64,000 bases of DNA from Eonycteris spelaea (taxonomy: Eukaryota; Chordata; Mammalia; Chiroptera; Pteropodidae): contig PUFA01000072.1 of NCBI GenBank assembly GCA_003508835.1, forward strand, positions 4,376,501-4,440,500. The letters run 5' to 3'. Both the position numbers and the translations under genes were made by a program. This document shows positions 34,326-44,746 of this stretch, piece after piece (the stretch's first letter is position 1; each line of letters begins with the position of its first letter). The notes beneath the pieces are model-generated. The model was not told the DNA's origin and made no database searches. It saw only the letters and a program-made list of their open reading frames with translations.

Positions 34326-36985
34326 CAACCTACGTAGATATCGCATTCACCTATGAACCACCAGAAGTTAATGGAAACTAGTGCTAGAGTTGTGTCAACT
34401 TACCTGCTTCCATGGGATACTGCAGAGGAAAACGGCATCTTCCAATGGTATGTCCTTGGTCTCTGACACTACTTATCTCGACCAACGTCTTCAAAACCTA
34501 AAATTGGGGCCGAAATTCACATTTACTTAAATTTTTATAGCACATATTTTTTTCAAAGTAGTAATGCACAAGCGCCGGTATTCCACCAGCTGAATTAGCT
34601 TAAGTCCTCAATCAACTGTTCTGTTGAATAAAAATACTGACGACTGTAAGTGCAGCTGAGATAACAAAGCAGCTTATTTATACCCGTGTGTGTGGAGATG
34701 GGCAATCGTGTCCATGGCACAGACCTGAAGTTATTTAACTGGAAATTGACTACTTTGCTTTCCATGTGTTAATTTAGTGTTTGAGGTGTGAGGTAGGAGC
34801 AGATCACATACCCTCCAAATTATCTGATGGACTTTTTTCAGGTAGGTCTGATCGTATCTTCTAATTTTCACAAAATATTTGCTTATAATATACACAGTAT
34901 ACCATCGTTCTGAATTTTCCTACCTTTTTCCAACTTAAACCGCATTTAACAGAACACTGGACTTTAAGACATAATCATCATATTTGATTCCTCTTTTAAC
35001 ATAAACTTTTTAAGACCAGGAAGATAGGTACTAATTTACTTATTGAAATTCCCTTTCCAAATTAAATGTGAATGGCTGAGGAAAAAAAAAAAAACTAGCA
35101 GGAATCCTCAGAATAATTTTTTCATGCAACATCTGTTTATTCATTATCAAAAATGGGTTTGAAATAGAACACATGAAACATACATAGAAGGGCATTGAAG
35201 AGCACCATCAGCCAATAAATTCCATTTGTTCTGAGCCACCATTGCCCTTACAAATAGTCCATGACCATTGGTTATCTGAAGATTTGAACTTGAAATAAGT
35301 AACATCTTTATAGAAAACAGGCTTTATGTATGCGTTGGGAGGTATATTAATATGTTGGCAGCATCCACATAGGTATAATCTTGTTTTAATCATATTTTCA
35401 AGAAAGCTTTGTTTCTCCAGTACTCAATTTTAAATATACAGAGAATAGCTAGTAATGGTTTTAGTTTCACCTTGGTATTGTTCCTAGGTCAACAGCACAT
35501 AAATGGGTCACTTAAAACTGTGACAATGAGGATTCTCAGTTTGCAAACTAAAACCGTGCCTTCGGCTACCAAATTAAAATCTCAATTAACTCAATTCCTC
35601 CAGTGCTGATGAACAAAGAAACAGGTATTTATAAATGCAGGAATAAATCAAGCGATGTATTTTACTTTTGAGGTGCCTTTTTGCTCATACGGTTATAATT
35701 TTTTTATCTTAGCTTAGTAGTTAGATGTCATAATCGCACTCTTTCTTTCTTGATTCTACTGATAAAGTCACAAACATACTGTACTTCAGTCTCCCTAGCT
35801 TTAAACTGAGATGCACTTTGGTTTGCTACCTCATTAAGATGGAGTAAGAACTAACATTAGGAAGTTCATAAATCCTTTAAAGATTTTTTTACATAGCATA
35901 TTTTAAATTATGAGTATTTTAAGCTCTATTTTACCAAAATTAATGAGTCATTAAAAGTTAAGAGCCCAGAATTACATTTCTTTCACAAAGCACTACCTGG
36001 GCATTAAAAAAAAAATTCAAATGTCTATTGAAAATCTGTAGAACAGCTTCATAAATCATGAATCTCATGGAAATACACAAAATGGTCCACATTTTTCTTT
36101 GAAATATTCACAAGCATTTCAGATTTTATTCACAGTACCAGATGGTATTGCCACACTCCACCCACTTTCTGTATATACAGCAGCACCCAATTTGGCAATA
36201 TGCCCCCCCGCCCCCCGAAAAGAGTTTTATAAATGCATTTTGATTTTATTCGGGTTAAAAACCAGAAACAAAAGGATAAATAAGGCCCTGTATAATGAAA
36301 ATCTCTAGTCGTCTTAATAAACCTGCAAGTTTTTAGGTTCTTATTCCCCGCCTAAACGTCAAGACGGTAAAGGGTTCCAAAGCAGACTTCCAAAGACTTC
36401 CTGAGGCAGGGCAGCGCAGTCTAACATCTCCACTGTTTTACTCCTTATCGTGTAGGGTATAGCATCATGAACCGGCATGGAGTGTGTAGCTCATGCTGCT
36501 GCACTATAAATAGATTAACCTTAACTTCTTTATGGTAGGAAGCCCAACCTATAAAATACCATCAGATGTTCATTAGATTCTCAAATAGCTACTTTCTAAT
36601 ACCGTACATTTACGTAATACTTATAAAATACTATTTGGTTATGCGATGTTAATTTAAGACATATATAGGACCTATTGTTTTTGTGTGTTTGGCCAATAAA
36701 TGAAATTATTAGTTTATCCATCTCAAAAGAGGAAGTATGGAAAATTAGTAGTATCTCCTACTTATCTGCCATATGCTGTTAATAGTAAAATATTACTTTT
36801 GGACGTTATTCCAACTGGAACAATTTAAGAAAAAGTTAGTTTATTATGTTGACTAATTATTTCTGTACCACTGTAGTTCAGACAGGTTCTTAATTTTCTG
36901 TGGACTTTTGAACTTTTTCTGTAACTTGCATATATCACCTAAAATATTTCCCGGAATATTTTACAATTTAAAAAAAAAGTACAGC

Positions 36986-37000
36986 AGGTCAGTATGACCT
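36986..37000. promoter_or_regulatory. perfect palindromic estrogen response element
   Basis: AGGTCA-gta-TGACCT matches the ERE consensus AGGTCAnnnTGACCT at all 12 specified bases. The palindrome extends one base further on each side (C...G). It lies about 7.4 kb upstream of MAP2K6 exon 1. Estrogen receptor binding is inferred from the motif. Confidence 0.7.
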
Positions 37001-37048
37001 GAATTATTCAGTCTGCGACTGAAGCTCAGAACCATCTATTAATATCAA

Positions 37049-37056
37049 TGTAAACA
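37049..37056 (+). promoter_or_regulatory. forkhead motif beside the ERE
   Basis: TGTAAACA is a forkhead (FOXA/FOXO) core. It lies 48 bp from the ERE. It is weak evidence by itself. Confidence 0.4.
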
Positions 37057-38196
37057 GATCAAGGAGCCTTGAAGGGCACAACACTTTGTCCTGTATCAGT
37101 GTTTCTAATTCATCCTCAAATAGTACATTTACTGAATTGTCACAGCGTATTGGCTAAGGTACAGAGTGTAAAGGGATATACAGATTTATTTTGGACTTTA
37201 TAAGTCCTGAATTGAGCTTGTCCCATTAATAACTAATATAAAACAAGGGAAAATGTTACCAGATTACTCTTAGCCTGAAAAAGGCACATTTCTAAGGCAT
37301 CATTAAAAGTTACCTAGCTTAAGACTAGATTGCGTGGCTTAAAGGAAGGAATCAGAAGACAAGTTTTTACATCTGTAATCAAGACAGGTTTAAATCATGT
37401 TTTTCCATCTTGTCCAAGTAAAGCAACCACATGCGGTTGATGATGATAAACTGGGATGTTGGGACAACCCATTTCACAATGTCATTGAAAGGATGAAACT
37501 GATATGGTGTATGTGGAAAGAGCTTGTTATCCTTAAAATATTACTAAGATGTTAATATCACCTTCAGGATTTTAGGCTTCTCAAACCAAGGATTATACTT
37601 TTTCCATTTTCTTTACCCATACCATGCCTGTCGTAAGTGGAGATTTTATCATAATGGGACATAATAAAGCGGGGGTGCTTCCCTCTTCCCTCTTCTCTTT
37701 TCTTTTGGTCCTTGGGATAAAAAGATCTGCGAATGTGTGTTTTACAGCTGGCATTGCCTATGTTTTATATTTTGATTTTTCTTAATCCTTCTTTAGTATA
37801 TATAACTTTAGTAATTAAACATACTAGGACTTGAACATCCTGAGAGATATGTAGGAAAAGGAAAATAGATGGAAAGTAAGATATACTCAAGGAAAACTGA
37901 GAACTAATATTTTCTTATGTTACAAGGCTCATGATTCTTAAATAAATGCTTAATTTAATCGATCTCTGAAGAAATTTATAGCAGGCTAGCTATGTATCCC
38001 CTGCTGTTCCATATATGATCTCCAGGGTGTTCAAGAGTATTCACGAGAATTTTACAGTATAACGGTAGAGTGAAGACTTTTGTATTTGAAACAGTTCAGG
38101 TACAGGGGGGGTTCCAAAAGAACTGAGTACCTTTGAAAATGCATTTATCAGTAACTGGGGTTTGCAGGAACGTGCAGTCGTGATCAATTTATAAAG

Positions 38197-38416
38197 CAGG
38201 TGTGGACACTTATTCTGTAAAGGGCCAGATAGTGAATACTTTAGGCTTTGTGGGCCAGGCGTGTCTGTTACAATATTCAACTTTGTTGTAGTTCAAAAGC
38301 AGCTGTACACGATAAAAAAGTGGATGGGCATAGCTGTGTTCCAATAAAACTTTATTAACAAAAACAGCAGGCACGATGAACTTGGATCATGCATGAGCCA
38401 TAATTTGACATCCCTG
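38197..38416 (+). mobile_element. hAT-Charlie type transposon with perfect 8-bp duplication
   Basis: Termini 'caggtgtggacac' and 'ttgacatccctg'; interior 'ttctgtaaagggccagatagtgaatactttaggctttgtgggcca' and 'agctgtgttccaataaaactttattaacaaaaacag'. The flanks TTATAAAG (38189-38196) and TTATAAAG (38417-38424) are identical, the target duplication expected of a hAT. It belongs to the same family as 5835 and 52217. Confidence 0.92.
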
Positions 38417-38429
38417 TTATAAAGAAATT

Positions 38430-38918
38430 CTCCCAGCTCTCTTTATAATTTAATAAATATTCAGTATGTGCCTTTCATGTCACTACGGCATATGTCAATC
38501 ACCCCTCTGATGCTTTTGTAATACATCACCTTTGACAATTGAAATGGCAGCCCTGACAGGATTCTTCATTTCTTTAAGGCTGAAAATAAGGATGCAGTAC
38601 AAACATGAGGTTCTGGGGTATTCTCTCTGGAAAGTTCCAAAATGAGATAGTTGGGGATCTGGTGGCCAAGGTACAATTCCTTTTGAATCACCCTGTAAAA
38701 TAAAAATCAGTAATTAATGAAATAGGGAATTAAATAGGAATGTTACGGAGAAGTTCCAAATTTAAGTGTAACTTGAAACTCGCATATTGTTTTTCTGTAG
38801 GGCTCTGACTTCTTCAGATTCTCGGAAGCCAGATGGGGAAAGGACCATAAAAGAAAATGAGTGAGTGTTGTATGAGAGAAATATGTGCACACATACACAC
38901 ATGCATATACTTGTAGGG

Positions 38919-38949
<31 letters not shown>

Positions 38950-39530
38950 TTAGGGCGGAAGGAGGAGGAAAAGTATACGCATATTGATTCAAAGTAGTTC
39001 ACTACCTGCCAGTGTTTTAACACACCACACGGATGACACACTCATACTCTCATAGGGTTAGTGTTAGGCTGAAATGATTCTGTTCTTACTTTCCTAGAAC
39101 CTACTCCATTTGTCAGTCAGCTCATGCTGATATGTCTGGCCAAGACTCGCTATGGTTTTGGGGCAAGGTTGAAACAGCCTCGCAATGGAGCTCTACATGG
39201 CTCCTTAATTGCTAAGAAACACTGAACATACATATTACACATTTTTCATTCAATGAGAATATTGTCCAGTGAGGACTGTGGATAATTGTTGGCATTTCCA
39301 TAAGATACACCAGACGTTGTTAAATTTAAAGGTCATTGATAACAATTTGAAAATCTAGAATCTTAATAGGAGCTTACTAAAGTAATAGCCAAAACATTTT
39401 TATATAACTATATATTGTAATTAAATAAAAAATTCTTCTTCCTAGCAAATCCCTATGCTGCCATTTAACTTTTATCAAAGAACGATAAAAGACGCTAAAC
39501 AACCTGTTTTAGATGAATTCTTTCAGCATG
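38430..39530. other. unassigned intergenic sequence
   Basis: No gene recognised; contains the GT microsatellite at 38919. Confidence 0.35.
38919..38946. repeat. (GT)14 microsatellite
   Basis: Fourteen uninterrupted GT units, preceded by a CA-rich stretch at 38886-38904. Histidine/threonine-rich - strand frames across it are artefacts. Confidence 0.95.
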
Positions 39531-39539
39531 TAATAAATC

Positions 39540-40105
39540 TGACAAGTATTGATTGAGCACATCTTATATGTACAACATATGCTAGGCCTGGGCTACATGA
39601 TAAAGATGAAGTTGTCTCTGCCCGCTTAGGCTCAAAGGACAAATACAAACAGGCAACCAGGTCTGCCCAAGGGAGTAGGTTAGGAATATGCAAGGAACAA
39701 GAGATTTAGCAGACGAGATAAGATTTGTATTCATGTAATATTACTACAAGATAATACGAGACATATGGCCCATAATAGCTAATGAATGCCATCAGAATTC
39801 AAAGGGGAAGATGCTCTTTTATAAAATAGACAGATGTGATCAAGTATAACTTCATGGAAAAGGTGACCTTGAACCCTGAACGAAAGGTAGAATTTAGAAA
39901 AACTAAGACCTAGGAGCGGGCCAGAAAGGTGAAGACAATAACATGAGTCAACATACAGCAGTGGCGACATGCATATTCATGTCTCAAGTAAGATAAGTAA
40001 ATCCTGTTTTGACCAGGTTGTTCAAACAAAGGAAACAGTAGATGAGTGAGAGCTAAGGTATGGCTGCGCCAGACTGGAGAGGGCACTGGGAGCTAAGCTG
40101 CATCA
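39540..40105 (-). repeat. L2 LINE antisense, diverged
   Basis: 'caagtattgattgagcacatcttatatgtacaacatatgctaggcctgggctacatgataaag' is an antisense L2 3' end. 'tggaaaaggtgaccttgaaccctgaa' and 'gaccaggttgttcaaacaaaggaaacagtagatgagtgag' continue it loosely. Confidence 0.55.
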
Positions 40106-40109
40106 ATTT

Positions 40110-40640
40110 TGGGATTTCTAAAATTTCTGCTGACAATCGTAATTCATCATGATATATTTTAATTCAGTAAAAAGAAGATTTGTACTTAGAGATACCATGC
40201 AACTCCAACTCATCATCCAGTCCCTTAAACCAATCCCCCACAAGCTTCTTCCCAACATACTTCATTATATATAATGTACTTATTTATACTGTCATTTTCT
40301 AGAACCTAGAAAAGTAGATATTCAGACTTGAACTTAGCTTTAACTCTGGTGCCTTCTCCCCATGTTGCTGACATCTAGTAGCTACTGTTGGAAAACATAA
40401 ATGTCAAGTGCAAATGAGTATTGTTACCCAGGCAATAGTCCAAACTGTCATGGGAACAGGTCTTGTCTCATCTCTTAAGTGATATTGTTATGATGGCCAT
40501 TGGTTATTTTGCCAGAGCCAGGGATCAGGAACCTTTCTAATTCCTGAACAGAAAGATATATTACCAATATAAAAAACAGAATGTATGATCACAACTGTTT
40601 TCCTTTCTTTAAATCATTGGTGGTTCTAGTCAGACACGTG
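40110..40640. other. unassigned intergenic sequence
   Basis: No gene or repeat assigned. Confidence 0.3.
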
Positions 40641-40659
40641 AGCTGAGCTTAGCGCCAGG

Positions 40660-40800
40660 GACTGTTAGAACTGGGAGAGGCCTTCGTCTGACCCTTATTT
40701 TAGTGGAACAAAAGAGGTCCAGCAGAGTGAAGTGACTTGCCTTAGGAGATATAGCTAACTTCTTCTATGGCCAGGAGTAGAACACGGATCTCCTAGGTGC
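40660..40800 (-). repeat. MIR SINE antisense
   Basis: 'agaggtccagcagagtgaagtgacttgccttaggagatatagctaactt' and 'aggagtagaacacggatctcc' fit antisense MIR. Confidence 0.55.
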
Positions 40801-40885
40801 TAGTGTTCGTACATCAAAAGTTACATCTTAGCTTTAAATGACCTTTAAAAATAGAGCATTAGTAACTTCTCATGGTGTCACTATG

Positions 40886-41098
40886 CAGCAGCATTTTTCA
40901 AGCTCAGCACTACTGACATCGACCAGATAATTCTTTGTCGTGGCAGCTTCCTGTGCACTGCGACACAATTACCAGCATCCCTGATTTCTACCTGCTAGGT
41001 GCCAGTATCACCACCCCTACCCCCCTGGATATGACAACCAAAAATGTCTCTAGACATTGTCAAATGTACCCTGGGGGCCAAATCACCCCCTGCTGCGA
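40886..41098 (-). mobile_element. MER5A-type hAT transposon
   Basis: 'tttttcaagctcagcactactgacatcgaccagataattctttgtcgtgg', 'cctgtgcactgcg', 'gcatccctgatttctacctgctaggtgccag' and 'tgacaaccaaaaatgtctctagacattgtcaaatg' follow antisense MER5A. Confidence 0.88.
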
Positions 41099-41324
41099 CG
41101 CCCTCCCCCACCCCCCGCCTTCCATACCCCACCTACACCTCTAGAGTAAATTCCTTCAGAGCCAGTCTGACCTAACCTAAGGGCCTCTTTCCAAGAATCT
41201 CATGCCTCTACCCTGACAGCACAGGGCCTCCCCAGGTGTTCTAGTTTCCCCCGTAGGTGTTTACTCCATTGTTGGAATCTAGTTTTTCTAGGTTAGCCAT
41301 GGTCATAGGTCCTCTCCTCATCTA

Positions 41325-41490
41325 CCCATTCATTATTTCGGCATGCGTTTGAGTGCCTATTGTATGCTAGATCTTGAGCACTGGGAATGCAGAGCAAAGT
41401 CTCCGATCAGCACTAGTTCAGCCTTCCGGGGAGATGTATGCATAAATGAACACCTGTCAGCCTTGTGACGAGTGTTAGGGGAGTGGTGTG
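41325..41490 (-). repeat. L2 3' end antisense, diverged
   Basis: 'cattcattatttcggcatgcgtttgagtgcctattgtatgctagatcttgagcactgggaatgcag' is an antisense L2 terminus. Confidence 0.6.
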
Positions 41491-41819
41491 TGCAAGGGGC
41501 TGCAGATTCAGGAAATACACTTCATTCCCACTGAGCATGGTCATAAGATGATGCAGCACAGAGGGTGGCCAAAAGAAAGTGCCATCTACACCGAATATTC
41601 AAGGACGAATCAGAATGAGTTAGAGAGAAAGGGAAAGGCTCACCAGGTCGAGGGAGCAAGGAGGGAGAAAACCCGGCTTCTGGATATAGTATCAACACAG
41701 GGTGTGAATTGCCTCTGGAGAGGAAACGGGGGCTGGGTCTTGGGGAGCCAATTATACCATGCCAAGGAGTCTGGAATTGATCTTGAAGGTAACTAGAAGC
41801 TGGGGGAAAGTGTGTCAAA

Positions 41820-43090
41820 CTTGCATTTTAGAAAGATTGGAAGTATAGAAAATTACAAATACAGGAGCACAGGTGCCTCAAGATAAACACCGGAGGTACT
41901 GTCTAGTAAAAGGACAGGTGTGCCAAATTTCAGTCTTGCGGATCTCTTCATGGGAGGTATTCTTCTCCCAGGAGCATTGCCACACACTGGCAAGAAGAGA
42001 AAAGACCCACGACCATACAGAGGGACAGCCCCCCCTCCACCCAGGAATGTGGGCAGATAAAACTTCTTACCACCAAGGCAAGAAGAATAAACTTTTTCTT
42101 CTGGAATCTAGGAGAGGTTGAGTTCCTATGGAAGTTCAAAATATATTTTTCCCAGAAAGAAAAATGATAAATTTTGCTATTTTAAAATACATGGTTCAGG
42201 TAATTTATTGCATAGGTGTGTGTTGAGTATATCTGTGTACTGCCTGTTGAACATATTGTTGTTTCTATGGGAATATGAATTACACATCGACTTTCAGAAC
42301 ACAACCCATCTGCCAGCTGTAAACCATGCAGGCCTTTGCAGAGACTGTACAAGCACAAATGACAGTAGCAAAATGCTCCAGACAAGTCACTCTTAGAACT
42401 CGTTCATAGAGAAGAAAGTATGGGCCAATTTAAGAGCAATGCTGCTGACTACATAAAATGCAAATGAAGTGAGCCCTATGCAGCTAGCTATTCAGGCTCT
42501 ACCAGGGCCAAGCTGCTCCGGTAGCTATCCTAGGGCCTGGAACATATCAGGTGCTCCATCAATGTTTGGAAAAGGGAATTAGATACACCGAAATGGTCTC
42601 CACACCCACATGCCTCCTGGTTAAAGGAGATTTGAAAAAAATGCTGGTTCCAAGAGGCAATGAGATAGGGCATGCAAGAAAGCGAGCGACAGACAGCATG
42701 GATTTGCCCAGGACGGTGAAAGAGAGTGAGCTAGTAAGTCCCTACATCTGTGCTCAAGGGACAGAAACCCCTTCCTCTTAGGAGCACAGCTGATGTGAAC
42801 ATGAGGTGCCCTGATTAATTCTCAATGTCAGTAGAGGAGAGCAACTTAAATTGTGCTAGTTCCATGACCTGTTGCATTTTTTGCCTTAAGAGCTGATTTG
42901 CTGATTGTAGCTGAAACATGGAGGCCTCCTTCTTTCTGATTCATCCATTACCCAGAAAGCCCGAGCTTCCTAGAATTCCTCATGCTTTTCATCAATCTAG
43001 CTGAATCTTCTTTCAGAGTGCCTCTATGTCACTGATGACCTGACCTATCTCTTGCCTCTTTCAGTTTCAACCTACCTCCATCGGTGAGGG
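41820..43090. other. unassigned, largely unique sequence
   Basis: No gene or repeat family recognised; short frames show no recognisable product. Confidence 0.3.
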
Positions 43091-43114
43091 AAACTTTACC
43101 TTCTTAAATGCATT

Positions 43115-43615
43115 GATTTAAGCTCCTTCTCGAAAAACACTTTCACCTCCTTTCAGGTACCTGGGGAATAAAGTCCAAACCATTAGCCTGCCTTTAAGGC
43201 CCTGCAGAGTCCTCACCTGTAAATCTGCCCCCACCCCCCACTTCTGTATACAAGTAACAAATCCTGAGGTTTCCTGAATAGGTAGGTTGTCCTTATTCCT
43301 CCCCTGTGCTTGGCTCACACCTCAGAAGCCTAAAATCCCTAATTCCTCCCTCTCTACTTTAAAAGCACACTTCTGGGGCTGGTCTCAGTGAAGCAGAAGT
43401 CTGACCTTATTTCAACCTGCGCTCCCACACTCCTCCCCACTTCTTGCATGGAATTATTCTCTGCATCTCTGGCTTCCCGTGAAGGGGGGAACTCTGTCCT
43501 GTACTACGTGCTACCTATCCCCTAGCCATGAGTAATAGTGACAAATGGGTGACCCAAAGCCCCTAGAAAGATGCGTGGCATATGTCAGGAGCTCAACAAA
43601 TGTGTTACTTTTGAA
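43115..43615 (+). repeat. L2 LINE 3' region, sense
   Basis: 'gaataaagtccaaaccattagcctgcctttaaggccctgcagagtcctcacctg' matches the end of the L2 reading frame and the 3' UTR start. The terminus 'ggcatatgtcaggagctcaacaaatgtgtta' closes it. It lies about 0.7 kb upstream of the MAP2K6 first exon. Confidence 0.75.
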
Positions 43616-43675
43616 GATATTCAAGATACTTGGCTTTGTAAATTTGAGATTACCACCTACTCTCTCCCTTGAGTC

Positions 43676-43686
43676 GGGGACTTTCC
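43676..43686 (+). promoter_or_regulatory. canonical kappaB site
   Basis: GGGGACTTTCC is the classic NF-kappaB decamer with a flanking G. It lies about 0.65-0.7 kb upstream of the presumed MAP2K6 transcription start. Use is inferred. Confidence 0.45.
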
Positions 43687-43828
43687 TCGGCCCCCTCTCT
43701 CCTCCCCAGGTGAGAAAAAGCAGCTAAGTATCTTAACTTTGATAAAGTTAGCTTCGATATATAAAAAGCAAAGCGGAACTTCCTCTTTAACCTTTCAAGA
43801 AATGAGAACTCCCCAAACCCACTCCCCA

Positions 43829-43836
43829 CCCCGCCC
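43829..43836 (-). promoter_or_regulatory. GC box (SP/KLF)
   Basis: CCCCGCCC in a C-rich stretch ('ccactccccaccccgccctc'), about 0.5 kb upstream of the exon. Confidence 0.35.
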
Positions 43837-44129
43837 TCACTAGTGAATTTTAGATTCCTTTAAAATCACCACCGTGGGTCACTTCTTACAAAATAAAACT
43901 CTGCATCTTTGCAGTTGCAAAGGTAACCTTACCTCTCTCTAGCCAGCCAAGTCACCAATAAATTCCCCAAGCGAGAAAAAATGTTTTTAAAAATGGAGGT
44001 GTGAGCGTTAAAACATCTACAGGCAGGAAGAGACATACAACAGGTGCTCCTGCAAACTCTTAACGCCCAAACGGACTTTCTGATCGAGCCAAAAGCTTTA
44101 TAGCCAACACAATATGCTTTAGCTGTTGT

Positions 44130-44380
44130 TTCAGGGGCTTTTCGATAACAAAAACGCTCCCTCCCCCTTGGCTTTGCCGTTTTTCGCCCACCACTTACTA
44201 CCGAGTGCGTGTCTGACTTATCTGTACAATCTCTGTCGCACCCAGTCAACTCGCTCAGCGACCCGCGCCAACACGTTTCCTTAAATCAGAGCCCAGTGGA
44301 CTCTGCTCCGGAACTACATTACCCAGCGGTCCCCGCTCCCTTCGCAGGAAGGACGTCTGCGCACAAGATACTCAGTTCCA
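44130..44380 (+). promoter_or_regulatory. MAP2K6: MAP2K6 core promoter region, TATA-less
   Basis: CpG dinucleotides become locally frequent here ('ttttcgcccacc', 'accgagtgcgtgtctg', 'caactcgctcagcgacccgcgcc', 'gacgtctgcgcac') just upstream of the exon. There is no TATA box at a sensible distance. A ZNF143-type element at 44313 and pyrimidine-rich text are typical of a dispersed housekeeping-like promoter. The exact transcription start cannot be read from sequence; somewhere between 44320 and 44420 is my estimate. Confidence 0.55.
44313..44325 (+). promoter_or_regulatory. ZNF143/Staf-type promoter element
   Basis: ACTACATTACCCA fits the conserved mammalian promoter motif ACTAYRNNNCCCR at every position and continues 'gcgg'. 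This element is bound by ZNF143 and normally sits close to the transcription start, which suits its place just upstream of exon 1. Confidence 0.6.
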
Positions 44381-44415
44381 AGTTTGGAGCTTTTAGCTGC
44401 CAGCCCTGGCCCATC

Positions 44416-44421
44416 ATGTAG
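44416..44421 (+). other. start-stop upstream ORF (ATG TAG)
   Basis: An ATG immediately followed by TAG. It lies in the leader only if transcription starts upstream of it. Such elements can stall scanning ribosomes. Confidence 0.4.
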
Positions 44422-44554
44422 CTGCAGCACAGCCTTCCCTAACGTTGCAACTGAGGGAAAAAATCACTTTCCAGTCTGTTTTGCAAGGTGTGCATTTCCA
44501 TCTTGATTCCCTGAAAGTCCATCTGCTGCATCGGTCAAGAGAAACTCCACTTGC

Positions 44555-44599
44555 ATGAAGATTGCACGCCTGCAGCTTGCATCTTTGTTGCAAAACTAA
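44555..44599 (+). CDS. upstream ORF in the MAP2K6 leader, 14 aa
   Basis: ATG AAG ATT ... AAC TAA encodes MKIARLQLASLLQN. It ends 63 nt before the main ATG and is in the same frame. The context is weak (T at -3, A at +4), so most ribosomes would probably scan past. A regulatory role is inferred, not shown. Confidence 0.45.
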   Translation: MKIARLQLASLLQN

Positions 44600-44662
44600 C
44601 TACAGAAGAGAAGCAAGGCAAAGTCTTTTGTGCTCCCCTCCCCCATCAAAGGAAAGGGGAAA

Positions 44663-44678
44663 ATGTCTCAGTCGAAAG
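44663..44678 (+). CDS. MAP2K6: MAP2K6 first coding exon (partial gene)
   Basis: MAP2K6 (MKK6) is a cytosolic and nuclear dual-specificity kinase that phosphorylates the Thr-Gly-Tyr loop of p38 MAP kinases. Stress and cytokine MAP3Ks activate it. Only the start is here: ATG TCT CAG TCG AAA G, encoding MSQSK plus the first base of a glycine codon, followed by the donor GTAAGA at 44679. This matches the known N-terminus and exon-1 boundary of MAP2K6. The start has A at -3, an adequate Kozak context. The rest of the p38-docking peptide and the kinase domain are encoded beyond the window. The identification rests on five codons, the phase-1 junction and the remembered leader, so an alignment should confirm it. 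No disruption is seen. Confidence 0.82.
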
Positions 44679-44724
44679 GTAAGAAGAGCCTGTTTGCATT
44701 ACTTGCAAAAAATGCAAAGGGTTG

Positions 44725-44746
44725 TGCATGCATTTATGAATGCATG
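44725..44746 (+). promoter_or_regulatory. two UGCAUG (RBFOX) motifs below the exon-1 donor
   Basis: TGCATG occurs at 44725-44730 and 44741-44746, 47 and 63 nt past the splice donor. This is the RBFOX recognition hexamer, which usually enhances use of the upstream splice site when placed downstream. A third copy lies in the leader at 44552. Confidence 0.45.

Larger units (their letters stand above)
34335..38190. other. mostly unique sequence upstream of MAP2K6
   Basis: Almost 4 kb without confident repeats, unusual for this window. It is the best place for conserved non-coding elements and holds the palindromic ERE at 36986. No coding exon was recognised. Confidence 0.4.
44345..44662 (+). other. 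MAP2K6: MAP2K6 5' untranslated leader (start approximate)
   Basis: The sequence leading to the ATG, including 'cctaacgttgcaactg', 'ccagtctgttttgcaagg', 'gaaactccacttgcatgaag' and 'cctcccccatcaaaggaaag', agrees with what I remember of the MAP2K6 mRNA leader. The 5' boundary is a guess. The leader contains an ATG-TAG start-stop at 44416-44421 and a 14-codon upstream frame at 44555-44599. It is also part of an unusual cluster of TGCA words that continues into the intron. Confidence 0.65.

Noticed and set aside
43756..43770. TATA-like 'gatatataaaaagc' upstream of MAP2K6
   Set aside because: It lies about 0.6 kb upstream of the exon, too far to direct the start. The surrounding sequence is simply A+T rich.
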